The notes: generated by a model not told the origin, from the letters alone. A stretch of 64,000 nt of DNA from Streptomyces sp. NBC_00353 (GCF_036108815.1 NZ_CP107985.1:4278001-4342000); one strand, 5' to 3'; positions 10,701 through 19,462 are shown, counted from the first letter of the stretch. Numbers and translations are program-made.

Positions 10701-10889
10701 ACGGCCCCGAAACCGCAGGTGGCGGACGAGCCGGAGCCGGTCTGCGCGACGCGCGCCGAGGTGGAGGAACTGACCCGTCAGGTGGCCCAGTTGGCCCGTA
10801 ACCAGGCCGCGATGCTCACCCAGCTCTCGGATGCCGTGGCCCTGCTGACCGGCATCTCGGCCACCGCCTCCGAGGGGGACCGCCGATGA
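7692..10889 (+). CDS. Type I polyketide synthase, KS-AT-ACP
   Basis: 1065 aa. The ketosynthase (about 17-450) has its Cys-His-His triad: C198 in ATACSSS, H334 in EAHGTGT, H374 in IGHLDSAAG. The acyltransferase (about 560-870) shows GQGGG, S654 in GHSVGEY and H756 in AFH, a malonyl-CoA pattern rather than the methylmalonyl YASH. The ACP (about 925-1000) carries S963 in GADSLQL. There is no KR, DH, ER or loading domain, so one malonyl extension should leave a beta-ketoacyl-ACP, the proper substrate for the aminotransferase encoded next. GTG 7692 is chosen for the GGAGGGGAG site just upstream; it overlaps the exporter gene. The next gene overlaps by ATGA. Confidence 0.93.
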   Translation: MVETAREPEQERGNENRIAVIGMALRFPGADTLEQYWRDIRAGVSHVRRFTGAEFAAAGIPEAEYGAAGFVGASALLGGNGHDGIDGFDAGFFGMSGREAALTDPQQRLFLECCFHALEDGGYAGRDESIRTGVYGSAGYRLYSLHSYLAENLAAEARSGDWMTVKQVQVGNYPDFTANRAAFRLGLTGPAVNVATACSSSLVSVHLACQALRAGDADLMLVGSAALHLPQVTGHRHVKGSTLSRTGAVRAFDAGADGTVGGNGVAAVLLKPLDRALADGDTVHAVILGSSVTNDGAAKSGFAAPGVAGQRDAVLGALRSAGVPAESVGYLEAHGTGTFKGDPIEFAALTEAFRRHTDRTGFCALGSTKPAIGHLDSAAGLAGLIKAVLVLRHGIVPPLVNFRAPNPALAVESSPFVLPTRETAWPLPGEVRRAGVHSIGMGGTNAHVILEQAPVVPEKERGWAPGRERNVSSETPSLLPLSGASREALVAYARAFRERLVHGPGAAPADLLVTAALGRRHLRHRLVVTSEDPVAGLDAFLAGAVPGGAYDAGVVEQEPERPVFLFSGQGGGYPGMAAEPAARFPVVAELLASCARVYEEETGNGDFLGRVVHGHGPAAWTTDFAQPALFALQIAQARLWQQLGVTPSLVAGHSVGEYAALCVAGALSMEDGMRLLCRRGRLMQERSETGAMLAAFVPEARVRELQAAVEGLELAVVNGPAHHVVAGPPEAVETARALLAAGGEAYEPLAVDRAFHTALLDPVLDELRTAVEKTGLLPLRTPFVSGLDGAVRHPGWRPDADYLVRQARRTADFHAVLRAVGSTGSARPTGPTGVVLLELGPSAALTGMARRVLPGAAPVPTSAFRHAVARLHCAGVAVDWAALLAGCGGRRVPLPTYPFQRQSHWAGPPPVPTTSYVPERTTEDGMTEQAVLDRVLALTADHLGYRPSEVGADRTYVGLGADSLQLIGMVRQLEAEFGTEIAIREILEEAGTPRLTARLISTRTAPKPQVADEPEPVCATRAEVEELTRQVAQLARNQAAMLTQLSDAVALLTGISATASEGDRR

Positions 10890-13800
10890 ACCACACGGAC
10901 GGTGCCGCCGCCGAGGTGGCCCGCGCGGCAGAGCTCTCGCGACGCCTGACCGAGCAGCTCGCAGCCGCTGCTGCCCCCTCCCCGTACCGCTCCCCCTCCA
11001 CCGCTGCCGCTGCCGCACAGCACGGCCCCCGCCTCGTCGTGGATCCCGCCGCCGGCATGGCCGGGGCGGGCGCCGACGCCGCTCAGCGCGCGCACACCGC
11101 GTCCCTCGTCCGGCGGTTCACCGAGCGCACCCGCACCTCGAAGGAGCTGGCACAGCAGCATCGGCCGGTGCTCGCCGACAGCCGGGCCGTCGTCGGGTTC
11201 CGCCAGGCCACCAAGGAGATGCTGTACCCGATCGCCGCCCGGTCCGCGCACGGGTCACGGCTCACCGATGTCGACGGCAACGACTACACCGACATCACCA
11301 TGGGCTTCGGCGCCCTGCTCTTCGGGCACGAGCCGGAGTTCGTCACCGATGCCGTACAGCGCCATCTCTCGCAGGGTCTCCGGTTCGGTCCCCGTTCCCC
11401 CGACACCGGTGAAGTGGCCGCGCTGCTGGCCGAGGTGACGGGGATGGAGCGGGTGGCGTTCGCGAACTCGGGTACGGAGGCCAACTCGGCGGCGGTCCGG
11501 CTGGCCCGGGCCGCGACCGGGCGCGACAAGGTCGTCATGTTCCGCGGTTCGTACCACGGGCACATCGACTCCGTGCTAGGCCGCCCCGGTGGTCCGGGCG
11601 GCCGGGGCGCCGTGCCCGTCTCACGCGGCATCCCCGCGAGCGCCGTCGCCGAGCTGATCGTGCTGGAGTACGGCAGCCAGGATGCCCTCGACACCATCGA
11701 CGCGCTCGGTGACACCGTGGCGGCCGTCCTCGTCGAGCCCGTCCAGTGCCGCAACCCCGCACTCCGCCCGGCCGACTTCCTGCGGTCGCTGCGCGACCTG
11801 ACCGCCCGCCGTGGCATCGTGCTCCTCTTCGACGAGATGCTGACCGGTCTGCGCCCGCACCCGCGCGGCGCCCAGCACCACTTCGGCGTCGTCCCCGACC
11901 TGGCCACCTATGGCAAGGCGCTCGGCAGCGGCTTCCCGATCGGCGCGATCGCGGGCCGCGCCGACATTCTCGACGGCGTCGACGGCGGTCCCTGGCAGTA
12001 CGGGGACGACAGCAGACCCCCGCACGAGACCACCTTCTTCGGCGGTACGTATATGCAGCACCCGCTCTCGATGGCGGCGGCGCGGGCGGTGCTCACCCAC
12101 CTCAAGGAGGAGGGCCCCGGTCTCCAGGAGCGGCTGAACGCCCGGACCGACGCGCTCGCCGACCGCCTCAACCGCTTCTTCCGGGACGAGGAGTTCCCGC
12201 TCGAACTGGCCCACTTCGGCTCGATGTTCCGGTTCACGCACCGCGCCGACATGGAGCTGCTCTACCACCACCTCCTGCTGCGCGGTCTGTACGTCTGGGA
12301 GTGGCGCAGCTTCTATCTCTCCACCGCGCACACCGACGACGACGTGGCGGCGGTCGCCGCCGCCGTGGAGGGTTCGCTGCGCGAGCTGCGCGACGGCGGC
12401 TTCTTCCCGTCGGCGAAGCGGCCCGCCCGGCCGCTGCCGGCACCGCGCACCCGCCCCGCCCCCGACCTCGGCGTCTACTTCTTCGGCGACTACCCGGAGA
12501 CCGCGGACACGGCCAAGGCGTACGACAACGTCATCGAGACCGCCCGCTTCGCCGACGAGCGCGGCTTCAGCTCCGTCTGGCTGCCCGAGCGGCACTTCCA
12601 CTCCTTCGGCGGCCTCTTCCCCAACCCGGCCGTACTCGCCGCCGTCCTCGCCCGTGAGACCGAGCGGATCAGGATCAACGCGGGCTCGGTCGTCCTGCCG
12701 CTGCACGACCCGATCCGGGTCGCCGAGGAGTGGTCGGTCGTCGACAACCTGTCCGGCGGGCGGGTCGGCATCGGCTGCGCCACCGGCTGGCACGCGCAGG
12801 ACTTCGCCCTCCACCCGGACCGGTTCGAGGACCGCCGGGAGATCGCCTTCTCCCACCTCGACGACGTCCGCCGGTTGTGGGCCGGCGAGTCCGTCGCGCG
12901 GCGGACGGGCGAGGGCACCGACATCGGCGTGCGCATCCATCCCCGCCCGGTGCAGGCCGAGCCGCCGATGTTCCTGGCCACCTCCGGGCAGCGTTCCTCG
13001 TACGGGGAGGCGGCCCGGCGCGGGCTGGGGATCGTCACCAACCTCATGAGCCAGACCGTGGCCGAACTGGCCGCGAACATCGACCACTACCGGCGGGTGC
13101 GCGCCGACTGCGGACTCGATCCGGACGGCGGCCGGGTGACCGTCCTGGTCCACACCTACCTCGGTACGGATCATGCTGCCGCGCGGACCGAGGCGCTGGA
13201 GCCGATGAGTCGCTATCTGCGCTCGTCGCTGCTGATGAGGTCGGCCGCCACCGCGCTCGGCCGCAGCCCCGAGGACGTGGCGACGGCGAGCGAGGACGAC
13301 CTGGACTACCTCTTCCGCCGGGCGTACGACCGGTACTGCGACCAGCGGGCCCTGATCGGCACCCCGGAGAGCTGCGCCCCGCTCGTCGACGCCCTGCACA
13401 GGGCGGGGGCCGACGAGATCGCCGCGCTCGTCGACTTCGGGCTGCCCGAGGAGCGGATGCGGGCGGGGCTGGAACAGCTGGATCTGCTGCGGCGCCGCAC
13501 CCGGGAGCGGAAGACGCCGGAGACGCAAGGGTCGCAAGAGGCACAGGCGCCGCAAGAGGCACAGGACATCACCGCGCCCGCCACCTCCGCGCAGCGGCGG
13601 CTGTGGCTCGCGGCCCGGCTGCTCGGCAACTCCGCCGCGTACAACGAGACCCAGGCGGTCCGCCTGCACGGCCGGCTCGACGAGTCCGCCCTCCGGGTCG
13701 CCCTGGACGGGCTGGTCGCCCGCCATGCCGGGCTGCGGACCGTGTTCCGGGCCGGCAGCGGCGACGAGACCGTGGTCCAGGTCGTCAGGCCCGGACTGCG

Positions 13801-16543
13801 CATCCCGCTCCTGGTGACGGACGCCCGGGGGCAGTCCCCCGACGGGGCCGACCGGACGATCGCGGCGGCGCTCGCCGAGGAGAGCGGGCGCGGGTACGAC
13901 CTGGCCGAGGGACCGCTGTTCACACCCCGGCTGATCCGGCTCGCGGACGACGACCAGGTGCTGGTGCTCGGCATGCACCACATCGTCACCGACGCCCACT
14001 CCGCGGGGCTGATGACGAATGACCTGGAGGAGCTGTACCGGGCGGCGGTGGAGAACCGTGCGCCGGTCTTCGCACGGCCTGCCGGCACGACGGCCGGTGC
14101 ACCGGAACCGCCCCGGGACCCGGCCGATCTGACGTGGTGGCGCGAGCAGTTGGGTGAGAAGCCGCCGGTGCTCGAGCTGCCCACCGACCGGCCGCGCGAG
14201 CGCCGGGTCGCGGGGCGCGGCGGGGCGGTGGCCGTACGGGTCGACCAGGAGCGGACCGTGCGGTGGCAGGAGTGGAGCGGGGAACAGGGCGCCACACTGT
14301 TCGCGACGCTGTGCACGGCGTGGCAGCTGGTGCTGCGCGGGCGGTCGGGGCAGGACGAGTTCGTGCTCGGGTCCACCTTCGGGCGGCGCACCCCCGAGAC
14401 CCGGGACACGGTCGGCTTCCATGTGGCGCTGCTGCCGCTGCGGGTGTCGCTGCCGGACGGTACGGACACGGCCGATGCGGTACGGGCCACCGGGCGCGCC
14501 CTGCGCGAGGCGGACGAGCGGCAGCTGGTCGACCTGGACGCCCTGCTCGTCGGGGCGCACCCGGACCCGGGCAACCCGCGCCCCCTGATCACCGTTTCGG
14601 TGGACCTGGACACCGAGACGCTGTCGCGGATCGACCTGCCGGGACTGCGGGCCGAGGAGGTGCCCGCCGGGACGGAGTCCGCCCCGCTGGAACTGGCCCT
14701 GATGGCGACGCGTACCGCATCGGGCCTGCGGCTGCGGCTGCGCTACGACGCGGATCTGTTCGACGCGGGGACGGCGCGCGGGTATCTCGACGAGCTGGTC
14801 GGGACGCTGGAGTCGATGACGGGATGTGGAAGGGCCGCCGGGGACGAATCACCGCGCTCCACCGCGGACGCGCTCCGGGACGTCTGGGAGTCCGTCCTCG
14901 ACGTCCGCGGCTTCCCCGCCGAGACCAACTTCTTCGACCTCGGCGGCAATTCGATCACCGCGATCCGCCTGGTCAACCGGGTGCGGGACGCGCTCGGTGT
15001 CGACTATCCGATGGCGGACTTCTTCTCCGACGCCACGCTGCGGGCGATGACCGACCAGCTCGCGCCCGAGCCCGCACCCCCCGGGGAGGACGTCGAGATC
15101 GTCGACCGAGCGCCGGTCAGTGACCAGCAGGCCCGGATGATCGCCGGACACCACTCCGTACCGCACTCCGAGTTGTGGAACATCCCGACCCGGATCACCT
15201 TCACCGGCGCGCTGGACGTGCCGGCGCTGCGGTCCGCGCTCACCGAGCTGCTGGCCCGGCACCACTCCCTGCGGACCCGGTTCGTCGAGGAGAACGCGTC
15301 CTGGTGGCAGGAAGTCGTCGCCGCGCAACCCGTCGATCTGCCCGTCGAGGACCTCACCGGCCTGCCGCCGGGCCAACGGCGGCCCCGGGCGGATGAGTTG
15401 TGCCGCCAAACCGCCACGACCGCGTTCGACCTCTCGCAGCCCGCGCTTCCCGGTCTGCGGCTGCTGCGCGTCGAGGAGGACCGCTGGGCGCTGATGTTCG
15501 TCCTGCACCACATCACCGCCGACGGCTGGTCCCTGTCGCTCCTGCTCGCCGAGATCGCCGCGCTGTACACCGCGGCGGCGAAGGGCGTGCCGCACACCCT
15601 CGACCTGCCGGGCTCGCAGGTCACGGAGTACGCCCGCTGGCAGCGCGCCCAGGACGACCCGGAGACCGAGGCCCGCCGGGCCGCGTACTGCGCCGCGTAC
15701 CTCGACGGAGTGCCGTCCCGGGTGCCCGTACCGACCGACCGTCCCCGGCCCGAGCAGCTCAGCGGGCTCGGCGACACGATCCGCGGCCGGGCGTCGGGGG
15801 CGGTGCGGGCGGCCGTCGAGAAGTTCGCCGGGGCTGTTCACACCACCCCGTTCGCGGTGGCGGCCACGGCGCTCGGAGTGTTTCTGACCAGGCTCTCCGG
15901 GGAGCCGGACATTCTGCTGAGCGTCCCGTACGCCAACCGTCAGGGCACCGCCTTCGAATCGCTCGTCGCCATGACGTCGACGGCTGTGATGGTCCGCGTA
16001 CGACAGGATTCGGCCAATCTCGGGACCACCTGTGCCGAGCTGACGGCGCGCACCGGGGCGGGGGCGATGGGGGCGATGGCGCACGTGCTGCCGACGGCCC
16101 GGATCATGCAGGCGATGCGCGATGCGGGCGCCGACGACGTGCCGGACCGGGTGCCGCATGTGCTCGCCTTCCAGAACTCCCTCGACACGGACATCGAGAT
16201 CCCCGGTCTGGGCGTCGAGGTGGAGGATCTGGCACCGCCTCTTTCACGCAGCGAGCTGTGCTTCGGGCTTGCGCCGTGCCGGGACCGTACGAAGGGTTAT
16301 CGGACGTTCCTGGAGTACTCCGCCGACCTGTGGAACCGGGAGACAGCTGAAGAGCTCCTCAGCTCGTACATCGAGCTGCTCGAAGAGTTCTGCGCCCGGC
16401 CGGACCGCCCGGTCCGGGAACTGCTGCTCCCGTCGTCCCCGTCACCCACGCCCTCGAAGCCCTCACACCCGAAGCCCTCACCCCCACCCTCACCCTCACC
16501 CTCACCCTCGAAAGCGAACAGCGGAAAGGCGGACGCCGTATGA
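10886..16543 (+). CDS. Hybrid megasynthase: aminotransferase - luciferase-like monooxygenase - C - PCP - C
   Basis: 1885 aa. Residues about 75-500 are a class III PLP aminotransferase of the GSA-AT type (NSGTEANSAAVRLARA; K344 in TYGKALGSGFP). About 525-870 is the natural-product luciferase-like monooxygenase domain (LPERHFHSFGG, HDPIRVAEEWSVVDNLSGG). About 896-1305 is a condensation domain with a slightly degenerate HHIVTDA. The PCP carries S1356 in DLGGNSI. About 1400-1848 is a second C domain with intact HHITADG. No adenylation domain follows the first C, and no TE is present. In microginin synthetases the AMT-MON pair is proposed to make a 3-amino-2-hydroxyacyl unit; I infer the same here. 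The tail is Pro/Ser/Lys-rich, coded by TCACCC-like repeats. It is coupled by ATGA to both neighbours. Confidence 0.92.
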   Translation: MNHTDGAAAEVARAAELSRRLTEQLAAAAAPSPYRSPSTAAAAAQHGPRLVVDPAAGMAGAGADAAQRAHTASLVRRFTERTRTSKELAQQHRPVLADSRAVVGFRQATKEMLYPIAARSAHGSRLTDVDGNDYTDITMGFGALLFGHEPEFVTDAVQRHLSQGLRFGPRSPDTGEVAALLAEVTGMERVAFANSGTEANSAAVRLARAATGRDKVVMFRGSYHGHIDSVLGRPGGPGGRGAVPVSRGIPASAVAELIVLEYGSQDALDTIDALGDTVAAVLVEPVQCRNPALRPADFLRSLRDLTARRGIVLLFDEMLTGLRPHPRGAQHHFGVVPDLATYGKALGSGFPIGAIAGRADILDGVDGGPWQYGDDSRPPHETTFFGGTYMQHPLSMAAARAVLTHLKEEGPGLQERLNARTDALADRLNRFFRDEEFPLELAHFGSMFRFTHRADMELLYHHLLLRGLYVWEWRSFYLSTAHTDDDVAAVAAAVEGSLRELRDGGFFPSAKRPARPLPAPRTRPAPDLGVYFFGDYPETADTAKAYDNVIETARFADERGFSSVWLPERHFHSFGGLFPNPAVLAAVLARETERIRINAGSVVLPLHDPIRVAEEWSVVDNLSGGRVGIGCATGWHAQDFALHPDRFEDRREIAFSHLDDVRRLWAGESVARRTGEGTDIGVRIHPRPVQAEPPMFLATSGQRSSYGEAARRGLGIVTNLMSQTVAELAANIDHYRRVRADCGLDPDGGRVTVLVHTYLGTDHAAARTEALEPMSRYLRSSLLMRSAATALGRSPEDVATASEDDLDYLFRRAYDRYCDQRALIGTPESCAPLVDALHRAGADEIAALVDFGLPEERMRAGLEQLDLLRRRTRERKTPETQGSQEAQAPQEAQDITAPATSAQRRLWLAARLLGNSAAYNETQAVRLHGRLDESALRVALDGLVARHAGLRTVFRAGSGDETVVQVVRPGLRIPLLVTDARGQSPDGADRTIAAALAEESGRGYDLAEGPLFTPRLIRLADDDQVLVLGMHHIVTDAHSAGLMTNDLEELYRAAVENRAPVFARPAGTTAGAPEPPRDPADLTWWREQLGEKPPVLELPTDRPRERRVAGRGGAVAVRVDQERTVRWQEWSGEQGATLFATLCTAWQLVLRGRSGQDEFVLGSTFGRRTPETRDTVGFHVALLPLRVSLPDGTDTADAVRATGRALREADERQLVDLDALLVGAHPDPGNPRPLITVSVDLDTETLSRIDLPGLRAEEVPAGTESAPLELALMATRTASGLRLRLRYDADLFDAGTARGYLDELVGTLESMTGCGRAAGDESPRSTADALRDVWESVLDVRGFPAETNFFDLGGNSITAIRLVNRVRDALGVDYPMADFFSDATLRAMTDQLAPEPAPPGEDVEIVDRAPVSDQQARMIAGHHSVPHSELWNIPTRITFTGALDVPALRSALTELLARHHSLRTRFVEENASWWQEVVAAQPVDLPVEDLTGLPPGQRRPRADELCRQTATTAFDLSQPALPGLRLLRVEEDRWALMFVLHHITADGWSLSLLLAEIAALYTAAAKGVPHTLDLPGSQVTEYARWQRAQDDPETEARRAAYCAAYLDGVPSRVPVPTDRPRPEQLSGLGDTIRGRASGAVRAAVEKFAGAVHTTPFAVAATALGVFLTRLSGEPDILLSVPYANRQGTAFESLVAMTSTAVMVRVRQDSANLGTTCAELTARTGAGAMGAMAHVLPTARIMQAMRDAGADDVPDRVPHVLAFQNSLDTDIEIPGLGVEVEDLAPPLSRSELCFGLAPCRDRTKGYRTFLEYSADLWNRETAEELLSSYIELLEEFCARPDRPVRELLLPSSPSPTPSKPSHPKPSPPPSPSPSPSKANSGKADAV

Positions 16544-17850
16544 CGCCGGCCCCCCACCCCAGTCACCGCAGTCACACCGACGACCTGCTCTCCTTCATCC
16601 GGGCCAGCCCGTCCCCCTACCACGCGGTGGCGAGCGCCATCCAACGGCTGGAGAAGGCCGGCTTCCGCGAGCTGCACGGTACGGACGACTGGACGGGCAC
16701 GACCGGCGGCAGCTTCGTCGCCCGCGGCGGCGCCCTGATCGCGTGGTACGTCCCCGAGGACGCCCCGGCGCACACCCCGTTCCGGATCGTCGGCACCCAC
16801 ACCGACTCGCCGAACCTGCGGATCAAGCCCACCCCCGACACGGGCTCGGCGGGCTGGCGCCAGATCGCCGTGGAGATCTACGGCGGGGTCCCGCTCAACA
16901 CCTGGCTCGACCGCGACCTGGGCGTCTCCGGGCGGCTCGCGCTGCGCGGGCCCGGCGGCACGACCGGGTCGCGGCTCGTCCAGATCGACGAACCGCTGCT
17001 GCGGGTACCGCAGTTGGCGATCCACCTGGACCGCTCCGTCAACGAGGGGCTGGCGCTCGACCGGCAGCGTCATGTCGCCCCCCTGTGGGCGCTCGGCGCC
17101 CCCGAGGAGGGTGCGCTGCTGCGCCGGGTGGCGGCGGCCGCCGAGGTGGACCCGGACGAGGTGCTCGGCTGGGACCTGATGCTGCACGACGTCCAGCCGC
17201 CCGGATATCTGGGCGCGGACCGGGAGTTCGTCGTCTCGTCGCGGCTGGACAACCTGGTGTCGGTGCACGCCGGCGTCACCGCCCTGGCCGGCGCGGCGAC
17301 GGGAGCCGAGCCGCCCTCGTACATCCCCGTCCTGGCGGCCTTCGACCACGAGGAGGTCGGCAGCGGTTCCGAGACGGGTGCGCAGAGCCCCATGCTGGAG
17401 CGGGTCCTGGGCCGCTCCGTCACCGCGCGCGGCGGCAGCTCGGAGGACTGGTCGCGGGCGGTGTCGGGGGCCTTCTGCGTCTCCGCCGACATGGCGCACG
17501 CGGTGCACCCCAACTACGCGGAGCGGCACGACCCGGACCACCACCCGCTGCCCAACGGCGGGCCGACGATCAAGGTCAACGTCAATCAGCGGTACGCCAC
17601 CGACAGCACCGGGATGGCCGTGTTCGCGGCCGCGTGCGAGCGGGCGGGTGCGCCGTGGCAGCCGTTCGTCTCCAACAACGCGATGCCGTGCGGTACGTCG
17701 ATCGGTCCGCTCACCGCGGCCCGGCTGGGGGTCGCGACGGTCGATGTAGGGGTGCCGGGACTCTCCATGCACTCGGCGCGCGAGCTGTGCGGGGCGGACG
17801 ACCCGGCGTATCTGGCCGCCATCCTGGGCGCGTTCGTGACGTCCGGCTGA
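16540..17850 (+). CDS. M18-family aspartyl aminopeptidase inside the biosynthetic operon
   Basis: 436 aa, full length for the family. M18 enzymes are cytosolic dizinc aminopeptidases that prefer acidic N-terminal residues. All expected metal and catalytic residues are visible: H87 in GTHTDSPNLR, D237 in SRLDNL, E271/E272 in FDHEEVGSGS, D317 in SADMAHAVHPNY and H411 in LSMHS. There is no signal peptide. It starts inside the stop of the megasynthase gene (ATGA), so it is made with the assembly line. I infer either trimming of a peptide intermediate or self-protection as an insensitive copy of the target of an aminopeptidase-inhibiting product; the latter fits the AMT-MON chemistry. Confidence 0.93.
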   Translation: MTPAPHPSHRSHTDDLLSFIRASPSPYHAVASAIQRLEKAGFRELHGTDDWTGTTGGSFVARGGALIAWYVPEDAPAHTPFRIVGTHTDSPNLRIKPTPDTGSAGWRQIAVEIYGGVPLNTWLDRDLGVSGRLALRGPGGTTGSRLVQIDEPLLRVPQLAIHLDRSVNEGLALDRQRHVAPLWALGAPEEGALLRRVAAAAEVDPDEVLGWDLMLHDVQPPGYLGADREFVVSSRLDNLVSVHAGVTALAGAATGAEPPSYIPVLAAFDHEEVGSGSETGAQSPMLERVLGRSVTARGGSSEDWSRAVSGAFCVSADMAHAVHPNYAERHDPDHHPLPNGGPTIKVNVNQRYATDSTGMAVFAAACERAGAPWQPFVSNNAMPCGTSIGPLTAARLGVATVDVGVPGLSMHSARELCGADDPAYLAAILGAFVTSG

Positions 17851-17883
17851 CCCTCCCGTACACCCGAGACCGGAAGAGAGACC

Positions 17884-18588
17884 GTGGAAGAGACTGTCCT
17901 GATCTGCCTGCCCTTCGCCGGGGCGGGTGCGTCGTTCTTCACGCCGTGGCAGGGGCAGGCCCCGGCGGGGCTGACGATCCTGCCGGTGCAGCTGCCGGGC
18001 CGGGAGAAGCGGTTCGCCGAGCCCGCGCACACCTCGGCCGCCGAGGCCGTGGACGATGCGTACGCCCAGGTCACCACCGTGCTCGGGGGCACCGGCCGAC
18101 GGGTGGCCGTGTTCGGGCACAGCATGGGCGCGGTACTCGCGTACGAGCTGGCGCACCGGCTCGAACGCGAGCCCGGAATCCGTCTCGAAGCGCTCTTCGT
18201 CAGCGGCTCGCCCGGTCCGTGGACCGCCCGCACCGACCGGGCGGGCGGGCTGCCGGAGGACGAGTTCGTCGCACGGGTGAAGAGCTTCGCCGGGTACGCG
18301 CATCCGGCGCTGGAGAACCCGGAGATGCGGGAGCTGCTGCTGCCGTCGCTCCGGGCCGACGTACAGCTGCACGAGAGCTACCGGCCGGCCTCCGAGCGGC
18401 CGCTGACCGTGCGCGTCGTCTCGGTCCGCGGGCGTGCGGACACGCTCGTCGGTGCGGCCGGCGCTGCCGAGTGGGGGTGGGCGACGAGCGGGAAGCTGAC
18501 CGTCGCCGAGCTGGACGGCGGGCACATGTATCTGGCCGACCGGCCGGGCGCGCTGCTGGAACTGATCGCCGCCGAACTGGGCGAGTGA
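17884..18588 (+). CDS. Type II thioesterase
   Basis: 234 aa alpha/beta-hydrolase of the GrsT type. It begins LICLPFAGAGASFFTPWQ, has the nucleophile serine in FGHSMGAVLAYELAHRL, an aspartate in the RGRAD region and the histidine in LDGGHMYL. Such enzymes remove stalled or wrongly loaded acyl groups from carrier proteins. Because no megasynthase here has a terminal TE, it could also release the product; this is inference. GTG 17884 is preceded by GGAAGAGAG. It overlaps the SDR gene by ATGA. Confidence 0.9.
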   Translation: MEETVLICLPFAGAGASFFTPWQGQAPAGLTILPVQLPGREKRFAEPAHTSAAEAVDDAYAQVTTVLGGTGRRVAVFGHSMGAVLAYELAHRLEREPGIRLEALFVSGSPGPWTARTDRAGGLPEDEFVARVKSFAGYAHPALENPEMRELLLPSLRADVQLHESYRPASERPLTVRVVSVRGRADTLVGAAGAAEWGWATSGKLTVAELDGGHMYLADRPGALLELIAAELGE

Positions 18589-19433
18589 TGACGACGAGCG
18601 GCGGAACCGGGCGGCTGGCCGGGCGGACCGCGCTGATCACGGGTGCGGCACGCGGGCTCGGCAGGGCCTGCGCACTGACGTTCGCCCGCGAGGGCGCGGA
18701 TCTGGTGCTTCTCGATGTGGCGGGTCCGCTGCCCGGCGTCCCGTATCCGCTGGGTTCGGCGAGCCAGCTCGCGTACACGGCGGAGCTCTGCCGCGACGCG
18801 GGCTCCGCCGTGCTGACCCGGCAGGCGGACGTGCGGGATCTCGGCGCGCTGGAGGCGGCGGCGGACGATGCGGAGGAGCGCTTCGGGCGGATCGACGTCC
18901 TCGTCAACAACGCGGGGATCGCGGCCCCTTCGGGTCGTCCCGCACACGAGATCACCGAGCCCGAGTGGCAGCTGATGATCGATGTGGACCTCGGCGGTGC
19001 CTGGCGGGCGATCCGGGCCGTCGGCGGACGGATGACCGCGCAGGGCTCCGGCTCCATCGTCAACATCGCGTCGACCGCGGGCCTGGTCGGCTACCGGCAC
19101 TTCGCCGGTTACGTCGCCGCCAAGCACGGCCTCGTCGGGCTGACCAAGGCCGTCGCACTGGACTACGCGCCGCGCAAGGTGCGGGTGAACGCGGTGTGCC
19201 CCGGGTCGGTGCGGGACGACGAGGCGATGGAGGGCCGGATGCTCGCGGAGATCGCCCGGTCGCTGGAGGTGCCGGTCTCCGAGCACGAGGAGACGTTCGT
19301 CCAGGCGCAGCCGATGAACGCACTCGTCGAGCCGCAGGATGTCGCGGACGCTGCGCTCTGGCTGGCGTCGGACGAGTCGCGTCAGGTGACGGGAAGCGTG
19401 TTGACGGTCGACGGCGGATTCACGACGCGCTGA
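18588..19433 (+). CDS. Short-chain dehydrogenase, mycofactocin-dependent type
   Basis: 281 aa. The Rossmann motif TGAARGLGRACA, NNAG, and the catalytic Ser-Tyr-Lys set (IASTAG, then YVAAKHG) are present. After the second strand there is an insertion VPYPLGSASQLAYTAELC. From memory that insertion marks SDRs coupled to mycofactocin, which carry a non-exchangeable nicotinamide cofactor. The reaction is probably oxidation or reduction of a hydroxyl/keto group on an intermediate. It starts on the ATGA of the thioesterase gene and ends 29 bp before the A-PCP gene, so it is part of the operon. No mycofactocin maturation gene is in the window. Confidence 0.88.
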   Translation: MTTSGGTGRLAGRTALITGAARGLGRACALTFAREGADLVLLDVAGPLPGVPYPLGSASQLAYTAELCRDAGSAVLTRQADVRDLGALEAAADDAEERFGRIDVLVNNAGIAAPSGRPAHEITEPEWQLMIDVDLGGAWRAIRAVGGRMTAQGSGSIVNIASTAGLVGYRHFAGYVAAKHGLVGLTKAVALDYAPRKVRVNAVCPGSVRDDEAMEGRMLAEIARSLEVPVSEHEETFVQAQPMNALVEPQDVADAALWLASDESRQVTGSVLTVDGGFTTR

Positions 19434-19462
19434 GGCGCACCCCTACGAGGAGGAGAGCACCG

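Noticed and set aside
11621..14560. A 979-codon open frame on the minus strand opposite the megasynthase
   Set aside because: It is the G+C-bias shadow of the aminotransferase-monooxygenase-C gene: its composition is Arg/Gly/Ala/Pro noise, while the plus strand carries intact catalytic motifs.
16476..16512. TCACCC-like tandem repeats that might be a CRISPR or regulatory repeat
   Set aside because: They are in frame and encode the Pro/Ser/Lys-rich tail of the megasynthase; no spacers are present.
16297..18525. A 742-codon minus-strand frame over the M18 aminopeptidase and thioesterase genes
   Set aside because: No recognisable motif; third-position G/C bias and catalytic residues belong to the plus-strand genes.
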